64,000 bases of DNA, from the NCBI GenBank assembly GCA_002025645.1, contig CP018783.1, positions 2,790,001 through 2,854,000 on the forward strand, read 5' to 3'. Below are positions 35,040 to 43,868 of this stretch, one piece after another. Both the position numbers and the translations under genes were made by a program. The notes below the pieces were generated by a model, which saw nothing but the letters and a program-made list of their open reading frames with translations, ran no database searches and had not been told where the DNA came from. The stretch is from Curtobacterium pusillum (GTDB lineage: Bacteria > Actinomycetota > Actinomycetes > Actinomycetales > Microbacteriaceae). Numbering within the stretch: position 1 is the stretch's first letter; each line of letters opens with the position of its first letter.

Positions 35040-38000
35040 ATGCGCCCGTCGCTGGCTTCCCTCCGCCACCGTGCCGTCTCGATCGCAGCGCTCTGCGGCC
35101 TCGTCGCCGCGGGCCTCGCCGGTGTCGCCGTGCAACAGGCCGTCGCACCGGACCGAGCGGCCGTCGCGGCACAGGACCCGACGACGTGCGCGAGCCCGGT
35201 CGCGCTCACGAACGGCGGCTTCGAGCAGCCGGCCGTCCCCGCCGCCACCTACCGGCTCACCGCGGACAGCCAGGTGCCGGGTTGGAACACGACGGCGACC
35301 GACCACCTCATCGAGCAGTGGAGCAACGGGTTCCTCCGCGTGCCGGCGGACACCGGCTCGCAGTTCGTCGAGCTGAACGCCACGCAGGCGTCGACCCTCT
35401 ACCAGGACGTCGCCACGACCCCGGGGCAGACACTGGGGTGGTCGCTTGCACACCGGGGACGCAACGGCACCGACGTCATGCGAGTCGTGATCGGTGCCCC
35501 CGGCGGGACGCTCACGCAGTCCGGCTCGAACCTCAGCGACGGCAACACGGCGTGGGGCCATCACGACGGCACGTACACCGTCCCCGCCGGACAGACCACG
35601 ACCCGGTTCGGCTTCCAGGCGGTGTCGTCGGTAGGTGGTACCTCCATCGGTAACCTCCTCGACAGCATCGCGTTCGGCACCGCGCCGTGCCTGGTCACGA
35701 CGAAGTCCGTCGTGAACCTGTCCGGCAACAGCCCCGCCCGCGTCGGGGACACCTTGCGGTACACGGTCACCACGTTGAACGGGGGCGGGACCCCGGCGAA
35801 CGACTCCACGATGACGGACGCGCTGCCCACTGGTGCCGCGTTCGTGCCGGGATCGATCCGCATCGCCACTGGCCCCGGGCAAGGAGCGCTCACGGACGCC
35901 GCCGGTGACGACCGAGGTGCGTACGACGCGGACAGCCGGACGCTCGCCGTGCGACTCGGCACCGGTGCCGACGCGACCGAGGCCGGAGCGATAGCGGCCG
36001 GGACCACCACGTCGGTGTCGTTCGACGCCCGGGTCACCGCAGCGGCCGCGAACGGCACGGTCGAGAACACCGCGGCCGTCGGGTACACGGACGGGCTCAG
36101 CGGCGCGACCAGGACGTCGACCTCGCAGACGACCAGCACGCCGGTCGGACCCGCGGCCGACCTCTCCCTGGCCAAGACGCTCGACACCGATCCGGTGGTC
36201 GCGGGCAGCCCGGTCCGCTACACGCTCACTGCGTCGAACGCGGGGCCGCAGACCGCGACCGGAGTGGTCGTCCGAGATCGGCTCCCGGCCGGGGTGTCGG
36301 ACGTGACCGCGAGTGCGCCCGGCGCGGACTGCGCCGTGGCGTCCGGGGTGGTGACGTGCACGCTCGCGGACATCGCCGACGGTGACTCCGCGGCCATCAC
36401 GGTCACCGGTACCGTCCCCGCGGACACGGCTCCGGGGACCGGGCTCGCCAACACCGCGTCGGTGACCGGGACCCTGCCCGATCCCGATCCGTCGAACGAC
36501 ACCGCGAGCGCCTCCGGCTCGGTGACGACGTCGGCACGACTGGCCGTCACGAAGACAGCGTCCCCGGCAGCGCCGGTCGCGGGTGGCCTCGTGACCTACA
36601 CGATCACGACGACGAACTCCGGTCCGTCGGACGCGGCGGACACCACGGCCGCCGACCCGATCGACCCCGAGGTCACTTACGTCTCGAGCGGGGGCGACGG
36701 TGCGTGTGCGCTGAGCGACGGAGTCGTGCGGTGCGACTACGGCGTCCTTCCGGCCGGGCAGAGCGTTGCCTCGACGATCGTCGTGCGGCTCGCCTCGGGC
36801 GCGACCGCCGTCCAGAACACCGCCGCCGTGACCACCTCGACACCGACCGCGACCGGGACTGACCCGGTGGCCTCGACGAGCATCGACGCCATCGCCGTAG
36901 CTGATCTGTCCGTGACGAAGACGGCCATGCCGGAGGCCTCCTCAGTCGTCGCGGGCGACCCGGCGCGCGACGGCATCGACTACTCGATCGTCGCCTCGAA
37001 CGCCGGTCCGTCCGACGCCACGGCTGCCGTGGTGAAGGACACTCTCCCGGCCGGGTTGACGGTCACGTCCGTGGACGCGCCCGCCGGCGCGACCTGCACG
37101 GCGACGGACAGCGCTGTGGAGTGCACGTTCGCGACCCTGGCAGCCGGTGCGGGCGCGACGATCGTGGTGCACGCGATCGTTGGCGCCGACGCTGCCGCCG
37201 GGGATCTCGTGAACACCGCGACGATCGCTTCGCCGGCCGACGACCCGGACACCTCGAACAACAAGGCCACGGCGACGACGCCCCTCGAGACCAGCGCGGA
37301 CGTCGCGGTCACGAAGCGCGCGACCCCGACCTCCGCGACCGCGGGCGACCCGCTCGCCTTCACGATCACCGCCGCCAACCGCGGCCCGTCGACGGCGCGC
37401 GGCGTGGTGGTCAGCGACACCCTGCCCGCCGGTCTGACCGACCCGTCGACCACGACGCCCGGGTGCACGATCGCGGACGACACGCTCGTCTGCGACGCCG
37501 CGGACATCGCACCGGGCGAGAGCTCCAGCGCCACGGTCACGGCCACCGTCGACCCGAACTTCGGCGGCACCGCGATCGTGAACAGCGCGACGGCGGTGTC
37601 GGGGACCCCGGACCCGGTGAGCGATGACGACACGGGGACCGTGACCGTGCCCGTCGCACGCTCCGCCGACCTGTCCGTGACGAAGACCGGCCCGACGGAA
37701 CCGGTCGCGGCCGGTGGCACCGTGCAGTACACCGTGCGGGTCGCGAACGTCGGCCCGTCCGAGGCCGTCGGCGTCGTCGTGGCGGAACAGCCCGCTCCTG
37801 GCCTCACCGTCACCGGCGCGACCACCGCGACGGGGAGCTGGGACGCGGGTGCGGCCACCTGGACCGTCGGCACACTCGCGCCCGGAGCCACCGCGACGCT
37901 CACCGTGACCGCCCGGACGCTCGTCGACGGCACCCTCGGCAACACGGTGACGGTGACCTCGGCCACGCCGGACCCGGACGGCGCAGACGACTCGGCGACG

Positions 38001-39611
38001 GCCACCGTGACCGCGCTGCCGTCGGCCGACCTCTCGATCACCAAGACCCCCTCGGTCGACCCGCTGCCGCAGGGCGGGGCGGTGACGTACACGATGACCG
38101 TGCGGAACGCCGGTCCGAGCACCGCGGACGGCGTCGTCGTGGAGGACGACCTGCCTGCGGTGCTGACCGACCCCTCGACGGACACCCCCGGCTGCACGGT
38201 CACCGGGCAGCGCCTCGCGTGCACGGTCGACCCCCTCGCGTCGGGCGACACCGCCGAGGTGCTCGTCACCGCCACCGTCGACCCCTCGGCCACGGGCGAC
38301 GTCGCCAACACGGCGACGGTGCGCGCCACCACGCCGGATCCGGACCCGGCGAACGACTCCGCGACGTCGACGACGGCGATCGCGAGCGCCCCGGCGATCG
38401 CGCTCACCAAGACGGTCTCGGACCCCACCGACACGAACGAGGACGGACAGGTCGGCGCCGGTGACGAACTGACCTACACCTTCACCGTGCGGAACACGGG
38501 CACGAGCCCCCTGAGCGCCGTGGTGATCGACGACCCGATGCTCGGTGGTCCGGTCGACTGCACCGCCGTGAACGGACGGGTGCTCCAGCGGCTCGCGACG
38601 GTCGAGTGCACGGCGACGTACGCACTCACCCAGGCGGACGTCGACGCGGGCACGGTCCCGAACACCGCGTCGGTGTCGGCGACCGCACCCGGCGGCGGCT
38701 CGGCGACCGACTCGGCGTCGGTGACCACCACCATCGCGGCCACCCCGTCGATCACGCTCACGAAGACGGCGTCGGCGCCGCAGGACGTCGACGGTGACGG
38801 GCGAGTCAGCGCCGGTGACCGGGTCGCCTACTCGTTCGTCGTCACCAACACCGGCAACGTCACGATCGACGCCGTCGGCATCACCGACCCGAAGCTCACC
38901 GGCGCTGTCCGCTGTGACGTGACGAGCATCCCCGCCGCAGGCATCGCAGTGTGCGACGGCCCGTCGTACGTGCTGACCCAGGCGGACGTGGACGCCGGCA
39001 CCGTGACGAACTCGGCGACCGCCACCGGCTCGGCGCCGGACGGGACCCCCACGAGCGCCGACGGCTCGGTCACCACCTCGCTGACGGCCGTCCGGGCGGT
39101 GTCGCTCGAGAAGCGTGCTGGGGCCTACCGCGACGCCGACGGCAACGGGAAGGTCGACGCCGGGGACACGCTGGACTACTCGTTCACCGTGCGGAACACG
39201 GGTGACGTCACCCTGCGCGGCCTCGTGATCGACGACCCGAAGCTCGGCGGCGCCGTCGACTGCGACCTGCCCGACCTCGCTCCCGGCCAGTCCGCGGACT
39301 GTGGTCCGGTCGCGTACCGGATCACCGCGGCCGAGGCGACGACCGGATCGGTGACGAACGGTGCGACGGTGGTCGGGTTCCCCGAGTCGGGGACGGGAAC
39401 GACCGACCCGGTGGGGCCGCCGACACCGAACGATCCGGATGCCCCCGGGGTGCCGCCCGTGGGGTCGTCCGACTCGGTGACGTCCACGCTGCCGGCGCTC
39501 GCCTACACCGGGGCGACGCTGTCGGCGGTGCCGTTCGCGGCGGGACTGCTCGGACTCGGACTGCTCGGACTCCTCGCGGTGTTCGTCGGCCGTCGTCGGC
39601 GCCGGGCCTGA
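35040..39611 (+). CDS. Large DUF11-repeat surface protein with sortase motif
   Basis: 1523 residues. After a signal peptide (1-41) lies a carbohydrate-binding-like domain (about 45-215; NGGFEQPAVP, QFVELNATQ). Next are about seven DUF11 repeats (about 225-1110), each with SNAGPS..A or NVGPS-type turns. Then come three longer repeats with a calcium-loop-like start (DTNEDGQVGAGD, DVDGDGRVSAGD, DADGNGKVDAGD). The end has LAYTG (residues 1487-1491), a hydrophobic helix and RRRRRA, as for class E sortase substrates. It is a wall-linked, probably adhesive, stalk protein. Confidence 0.85.
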   Translation: MRPSLASLRHRAVSIAALCGLVAAGLAGVAVQQAVAPDRAAVAAQDPTTCASPVALTNGGFEQPAVPAATYRLTADSQVPGWNTTATDHLIEQWSNGFLRVPADTGSQFVELNATQASTLYQDVATTPGQTLGWSLAHRGRNGTDVMRVVIGAPGGTLTQSGSNLSDGNTAWGHHDGTYTVPAGQTTTRFGFQAVSSVGGTSIGNLLDSIAFGTAPCLVTTKSVVNLSGNSPARVGDTLRYTVTTLNGGGTPANDSTMTDALPTGAAFVPGSIRIATGPGQGALTDAAGDDRGAYDADSRTLAVRLGTGADATEAGAIAAGTTTSVSFDARVTAAAANGTVENTAAVGYTDGLSGATRTSTSQTTSTPVGPAADLSLAKTLDTDPVVAGSPVRYTLTASNAGPQTATGVVVRDRLPAGVSDVTASAPGADCAVASGVVTCTLADIADGDSAAITVTGTVPADTAPGTGLANTASVTGTLPDPDPSNDTASASGSVTTSARLAVTKTASPAAPVAGGLVTYTITTTNSGPSDAADTTAADPIDPEVTYVSSGGDGACALSDGVVRCDYGVLPAGQSVASTIVVRLASGATAVQNTAAVTTSTPTATGTDPVASTSIDAIAVADLSVTKTAMPEASSVVAGDPARDGIDYSIVASNAGPSDATAAVVKDTLPAGLTVTSVDAPAGATCTATDSAVECTFATLAAGAGATIVVHAIVGADAAAGDLVNTATIASPADDPDTSNNKATATTPLETSADVAVTKRATPTSATAGDPLAFTITAANRGPSTARGVVVSDTLPAGLTDPSTTTPGCTIADDTLVCDAADIAPGESSSATVTATVDPNFGGTAIVNSATAVSGTPDPVSDDDTGTVTVPVARSADLSVTKTGPTEPVAAGGTVQYTVRVANVGPSEAVGVVVAEQPAPGLTVTGATTATGSWDAGAATWTVGTLAPGATATLTVTARTLVDGTLGNTVTVTSATPDPDGADDSATATVTALPSADLSITKTPSVDPLPQGGAVTYTMTVRNAGPSTADGVVVEDDLPAVLTDPSTDTPGCTVTGQRLACTVDPLASGDTAEVLVTATVDPSATGDVANTATVRATTPDPDPANDSATSTTAIASAPAIALTKTVSDPTDTNEDGQVGAGDELTYTFTVRNTGTSPLSAVVIDDPMLGGPVDCTAVNGRVLQRLATVECTATYALTQADVDAGTVPNTASVSATAPGGGSATDSASVTTTIAATPSITLTKTASAPQDVDGDGRVSAGDRVAYSFVVTNTGNVTIDAVGITDPKLTGAVRCDVTSIPAAGIAVCDGPSYVLTQADVDAGTVTNSATATGSAPDGTPTSADGSVTTSLTAVRAVSLEKRAGAYRDADGNGKVDAGDTLDYSFTVRNTGDVTLRGLVIDDPKLGGAVDCDLPDLAPGQSADCGPVAYRITAAEATTGSVTNGATVVGFPESGTGTTDPVGPPTPNDPDAPGVPPVGSSDSVTSTLPALAYTGATLSAVPFAAGLLGLGLLGLLAVFVGRRRRRA

Positions 39612-39625
39612 GCCGCGTCGTGATC

Positions 39626-39671
39626 GACCGTTCCGGTTCGCGATCCCCGGGGATCGCGAACCGGGACGGTC
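39626..39671. terminator. Long palindrome behind the surface-protein gene
   Basis: The 23-nt arms meet at CCCC/GGGG with no loop and one G-T type mismatch. It lies 14 nt behind the stop and is unrelated in sequence to the CTGGAGGC family. Confidence 0.8.
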
Positions 39672-39700
39672 ACGTCGCGTTCGGGACTCGTGGTCCCACC

Positions 39701-39743
39701 GGACTGGAGGCGCGGTGCGGCCCCGTCCCGCGCCTCCAGTCGG
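39701..39743. terminator. CTGGAGGCRCGG-family palindrome
   Basis: ACTGGAGGCGCGG and its inverted copy lie around a short GC loop. It stands between convergent genes, 60 nt from the peptidase stop. Confidence 0.75.
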
Positions 39744-39805
39744 TCTTCGGTCACGTCTCGATCCGGTGAGACGCCGCGAGCCCCGCGAGACGCCGCGATC
39801 GACCG

Positions 39806-41161
39806 TCAGCGCGCGGCGAGCGCTGCCAGGAACGTCGCCTCGGCCAGGGCCATGTGCTCGATCTCGGACGGGTCGACGCTCTCGTCCGGGGCGTGCACGT
39901 TCGCCGCGGGCTCGGACACCCCGGCGAGGATGACCTCGACGCCCGGGATCGCCCGCTCGAACGTCGCACAGAGCGGGATCGAACCGCCACCGCCGAGCGA
40001 ACCCACCGACGGCACCTCGTACGACGACGCCAACGCTGCCCGGAACGCCTCGGAGTACGGGCCCGCGGTCGCCGAGAACCCCGGTCCGCCGCCGACGACC
40101 CGCGCCGTGACCTCGACCCCGGCCGGTGCCCGCCGTTCCAGGTGCGCCACGAGCAGCGCACCGGCGGCGACGGGGTCGACGCCGGGCGGCACCCGGAGGT
40201 TGAGTGCCGCGCCCGCTGTGGCCTGCACGGACGGGGACGACCCCGCCACGGCCGGCGCGTCGATCCCCACGATCGTCACCGCCGGCCGCGCCCAGACCTG
40301 GGATGCCGGGTCCCCGGATCCGATCGGCACGGCGCCGTCGAGCATGCCGGCGTCGGACGCGAACCGTTCGGCGTCGTAGGGGAGTCCGTCCCAGGTGCCG
40401 GAGGCGTCGAGCCCGTCGACGGTCGTGTCGCCGGCGTCGTCCCGGACCGAGGCCAGGAGCGTCACGAGCGTGGCGAGGGCATCGGGTGCGGCGCCCCCGA
40501 ACATCCCCGAGTGCACGTTCCCGCGCAGTGCCCGGACCCGGAGCTCCACGCCCGCGGTGCCCCGGAGCGAGGTGACCAGCGCGGGCACCCCGGCGGCGGC
40601 GTTCCCGGCGTCCATCACCACGGCGGCGTCGACCCCTGCGAAGGAGTCGGCGTGCGTGGCGACGTAGTCCTCGAGGCCGTCGGTCGGCTGCTCCTCCGAG
40701 CCCTCGACGATCACCACGAGCCCGACCGGGAAGGCACCGTGCACGTCGCGCAGTGCCCGGAGTGCCACGAGGTGCGTGACGATCCCGCCCTTGCAGTCCG
40801 CCGCTCCGCGGCCGTAGAGGCGGCCGTCCCGCGGGGTGAGGGTCCACGGATCGCTGGTCCACGCCTCCAGGTCGCCCGCGGGCTGCACGTCGTGGTGCGC
40901 GTAGAGCAGCACCGTCGGCGCGCCGGCGGGTGCGGGGGTGGAGGCGATGACCGCCTGCGAGCCGTCCGCGGTGGTGGCGAGCCGTGCCTCCAGGCCGAGG
41001 TCCGCGAACGCGTCCCGCACGGCGGAGGCGACCCGGCGGCAGTCGTCGAGCGACTGCACGGCCGGGTCGTGCACGGACGGGATCGCGACGAGCGCAGCGA
41101 GGTCGTCGAGGCCTTCAGCCATCCGGTCGCGGGCCGCGGTGCGCAGGGAGGACGGGCTCAC
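39806..41161 (-). CDS. M20-family dipeptidase/metallopeptidase
   Basis: 451 residues. All metal-site motifs of M20 peptidases are present: YAHHDVQPAG, GAADCKGG, EGSEEQP (with the catalytic glutamate), VMDAGN and, near the end, NVHAPDE. The dimerisation domain sits in the middle. The GTG at 41161 overlaps the stop of the substrate-binding protein (GTGA). Two repeats of the GCCTCCAG family lie inside (40863-40870 and 40986-40993). It probably hydrolyses the peptide or amide taken up by the preceding lipoprotein. Confidence 0.92.
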   Translation of the reverse strand: MSPSSLRTAARDRMAEGLDDLAALVAIPSVHDPAVQSLDDCRRVASAVRDAFADLGLEARLATTADGSQAVIASTPAPAGAPTVLLYAHHDVQPAGDLEAWTSDPWTLTPRDGRLYGRGAADCKGGIVTHLVALRALRDVHGAFPVGLVVIVEGSEEQPTDGLEDYVATHADSFAGVDAAVVMDAGNAAAGVPALVTSLRGTAGVELRVRALRGNVHSGMFGGAAPDALATLVTLLASVRDDAGDTTVDGLDASGTWDGLPYDAERFASDAGMLDGAVPIGSGDPASQVWARPAVTIVGIDAPAVAGSSPSVQATAGAALNLRVPPGVDPVAAGALLVAHLERRAPAGVEVTARVVGGGPGFSATAGPYSEAFRAALASSYEVPSVGSLGGGGSIPLCATFERAIPGVEVILAGVSEPAANVHAPDESVDPSEIEHMALAEATFLAALAAR

Positions 41162-42720
41162 GAGCGCCCGATCTCCCAGATGCGGAAGAGTCCGGACGCG
41201 TCGACGGACTTCGACAGCCCGGTGAGCGACTTCTGCCCGACCACGTTCTCCTGCCCGGCGAGCAGCGGGATGAGCGGCACCGACTCGGCGGTGTCCTGCT
41301 GGATCTGCTCGATCTCGGCCTTGCGCTTCGTGATGTCCGGCTGCACGGCCTGGGACGCGACGAGCCCCTGCACCGTCGTGTCGTCGAAGTTGTTCGCGAG
41401 CAGGTTCACGTCCGCCGAGCCGTACGCCGGGGTCAGGTACGACGACGCGTCCGGGTAGTCCTGGAAGAAGCCGAGCTGGAAGACGGGGTACTCGCCCTTG
41501 CCGACGTTGCCGACGTAGGTGTCCCAGCTCGCCGACTGCAGGTCGACCCGGAACAGCCCGGTGTCCTCGAGCTGCTCCTTGATGAGCGCGTACTCGTCGT
41601 CGGAGCCCGAGCCGTAGTGGTCGGTCGTGTACTCGATCGGCAGGGTCACCGGGGTGGTCACGCCGGCGGCCTGCAGGATCGACTTCGCCGAAGCACCGGA
41701 GGACGCGTCCTTGAACGCGTCCGTCGCCCCGGCGAACCCGGTCGGCACGATCGACCACGCCGGCGCGTAGGTGCCCTGGTAGACGTCCTTCGCGATCGCT
41801 GCCCGGTCGATCGACGCAGCGACGGCCTGCCGGATCGCCTGCTTCTGCGCGACGTCCTTCCCGGGCATGGTGTCGAGGTTGAAGGCGAGGAACCGGATCT
41901 CCCCGGAGTTGCCCTGCACCCGCTGCAGCCCGTCGTCCTTCGACAACGAGGTCACCTCGGTCGGCGTGAGCTGGCGGTACGCGACGTCCGCGTCACCCTT
42001 CTGCACGGCGAGCTTCAGGTCGGCGGACTTCGTGTACTGCTTGATCGTCACGTGCTTCGTCGACGGGGCGGAGCCGTCGAAGTGCTCGTTCGCGGTGAGG
42101 GCGATCGTCGCTCCGCTGTCGGCGGACTGCTCGAGCGCGTACGGCCCGGAGCCGACGATCCCGGCGTTCGCGTGCACCTTCGTCTTCGAGAACACCTTCG
42201 AGTCGACGATCGCGCCGGCCATGCTCGCGAGCACGTACGGGAACGTCTGGTCGTTCGCCTGCTTCAGGGTGAACGTCACGGTGCTGCCGGACGCCGAGAC
42301 CGAGGCCATGTTGGCGAGCAGCGAGCCCGGGCCGTTCGACGACCCGAGGGACACCTGGCGCTCGAACGAGAACACGACGTCCTTCGCGGTCAGGTCGTCG
42401 CCGTTCGAGAACTGCAGCCCGTCGCGGATCTCGCACACGTAGTGGGTGCCGTCGGTGAAGTCGCAGGACTTCGCCACCTCGGGGCTCGTCGTGGTCTTCC
42501 CCGCCGGGTAGGTGAGCAGGTGCTGGTACAGCTGCGTCTGCACCGTGTAGCTGCCGCGGTCCCAGGCACCCGCGGGGTCGAGGGAGGTGACGACGTCGGT
42601 GGTGCCCACGACGAGGCCGTCGACGTCGGAGCCGGTCGACGAGCCGGTGGAGGCGCAGCCGGAGAGGACGGCGGCGACGGCCGCGGTGAGCGCGAGGGCG
42701 CTGATCAGTCGGGTCTTCAT
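41158..42720 (-). CDS. ABC transporter substrate-binding lipoprotein, peptide/opine type (family 5)
   Basis: 520 residues, with a signal peptide and lipobox VLSGC. It has the SBP_bac_5 layout of Dpp/Opp/Nik binding proteins (VTSLDPAGAWDRG, CEIRDGLQFSNGDDLTAKDVVFSFER). No permease or ATPase gene is next to it, so it must share a transporter encoded elsewhere or act as a scavenger. It is third in the amine-oxidase operon. Confidence 0.9.
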   Translation of the reverse strand: MKTRLISALALTAAVAAVLSGCASTGSSTGSDVDGLVVGTTDVVTSLDPAGAWDRGSYTVQTQLYQHLLTYPAGKTTTSPEVAKSCDFTDGTHYVCEIRDGLQFSNGDDLTAKDVVFSFERQVSLGSSNGPGSLLANMASVSASGSTVTFTLKQANDQTFPYVLASMAGAIVDSKVFSKTKVHANAGIVGSGPYALEQSADSGATIALTANEHFDGSAPSTKHVTIKQYTKSADLKLAVQKGDADVAYRQLTPTEVTSLSKDDGLQRVQGNSGEIRFLAFNLDTMPGKDVAQKQAIRQAVAASIDRAAIAKDVYQGTYAPAWSIVPTGFAGATDAFKDASSGASAKSILQAAGVTTPVTLPIEYTTDHYGSGSDDEYALIKEQLEDTGLFRVDLQSASWDTYVGNVGKGEYPVFQLGFFQDYPDASSYLTPAYGSADVNLLANNFDDTTVQGLVASQAVQPDITKRKAEIEQIQQDTAESVPLIPLLAGQENVVGQKSLTGLSKSVDASGLFRIWEIGRS

Positions 42721-42746
42721 GGGTCCTGGGTCTGTGGGGAGGAGCG

Positions 42747-43868
42747 TCAGAGGGAGAAGCGGGGATGGGGTGCCCCGCCGGTCGCGAGGTCGGCGATCAT
42801 GTCGCCGAGCAGCGGTGCGAACTTGAAGCCGTGGCCGGAGAACCCGGTGGCGACGGTGATCGGGCCCCGACGGTCGATGACGAAGTCCTCGTCGGGGGAG
42901 TTGTCGTACAGGCAGCTGATGAACGTCGGCTTCGACGCGTCGACGCCCGGCACGAACCGCTCGACGTACGCCTGCAGCCGTGCGGCCTCGGCGGGCACGG
43001 GCGTGAAGTCGCGGTGGTCCGGGTCGACGACCGGTCCGGTTCCGTGGAACCCGACCTTGACGCCCTCGCCCGGGGTGAGCAGGCCGTAGACGTCGTCGCC
43101 GTCGGCCCAGTGCACGAAGCTCGGCCAGGCCGCGTCCGGCAGGTGGCTGGGGAAGTGGGCCGGCTGCTCCTGGGTGACGCGGATGGCCGGGAGGCGCGCC
43201 CCGCGTTCCGCGAGCAGGGCACCGATCAGGGTGGGGGCCCACGAGCCCACCGCAGCCACCACGGACGCGGTGCGGACCGCCTCGGTGTCGCCGCCGGCGG
43301 CCGTCAGGGTGACGGTCACGGCGTCGCCGTGGTCCTGGACGCCGGTGACCCGGGTGTCGAACCGGAGGTCGGCGAGCCCCGTGCGCTCGGCCAGGGTGAG
43401 GAAGAGCTCGATCGCCTCGGCGGAGTGGATGCGCCCGGCCGTGGCGTGCGTGAGGACGTGCCCCTCGAACGCGATGCCGGGCCAGCGTGCTGCCGCGTCG
43501 TCCGGGGTGAGGGTCTCGTGCGGGATGCCCGCGTCGGCGAGCGCCGCGGCGATGGCGTCGACGACCTCGGGCCGGCCGTGGTCCACCGCGCCGGTCCGGT
43601 CGATCAGGGTCGTGTCGCCCGCGGCCTCGAGCGCTTCCCACAGTTCCAACGCGCGGGTCGTCAGCGCGACGTACTCGGCGTCGGCGTAGCCCTGTCGGAA
43701 GATCCGGGTCGCACCGTGCGAGGAGCCGTTGTGGTGCCCGCGCTCGTGCTGCTCGACCAGGAGGACGCGCTCGCCGCGTGCGGTCAGGGCGTACGCGGTC
43801 GCGGCGCCGACGACCCCGGCGCCGATGACGACGTGGGTGGTCGGGGATGTGGTCGGTGTGCTGCTCAT
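42747..43868 (-). CDS. FAD-dependent N-methyl amino acid oxidase (MTOX/sarcosine oxidase family)
   Basis: 373 residues. The dinucleotide fold is VVIGAGVVGAATAYAL, followed by LLVEQHERGHHNGSSHGATR, which is typical of monomeric sarcosine and N-methyltryptophan oxidases. DEDFVIDRRG and TGFSGHGFKFAP close the active site. It starts within the stop of the first oxidase gene (ATGA). It would demethylate a secondary amine, giving formaldehyde and hydrogen peroxide; the substrate is not known. Confidence 0.88.
   Translation of the reverse strand: MSSTPTTSPTTHVVIGAGVVGAATAYALTARGERVLLVEQHERGHHNGSSHGATRIFRQGYADAEYVALTTRALELWEALEAAGDTTLIDRTGAVDHGRPEVVDAIAAALADAGIPHETLTPDDAAARWPGIAFEGHVLTHATAGRIHSAEAIELFLTLAERTGLADLRFDTRVTGVQDHGDAVTVTLTAAGGDTEAVRTASVVAAVGSWAPTLIGALLAERGARLPAIRVTQEQPAHFPSHLPDAAWPSFVHWADGDDVYGLLTPGEGVKVGFHGTGPVVDPDHRDFTPVPAEAARLQAYVERFVPGVDASKPTFISCLYDNSPDEDFVIDRRGPITVATGFSGHGFKFAPLLGDMIADLATGGAPHPRFSL

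Noticed and set aside
5078..39611. Frequent GTG/ATGA overlaps as signs of gene fusion
   Set aside because: Four-base stop-start overlaps are normal translational coupling in actinobacteria.
36942..40862. 1306-residue minus-strand frame opposite the DUF11 protein
   Set aside because: Low-complexity composition typical of an antisense frame in high-GC DNA.
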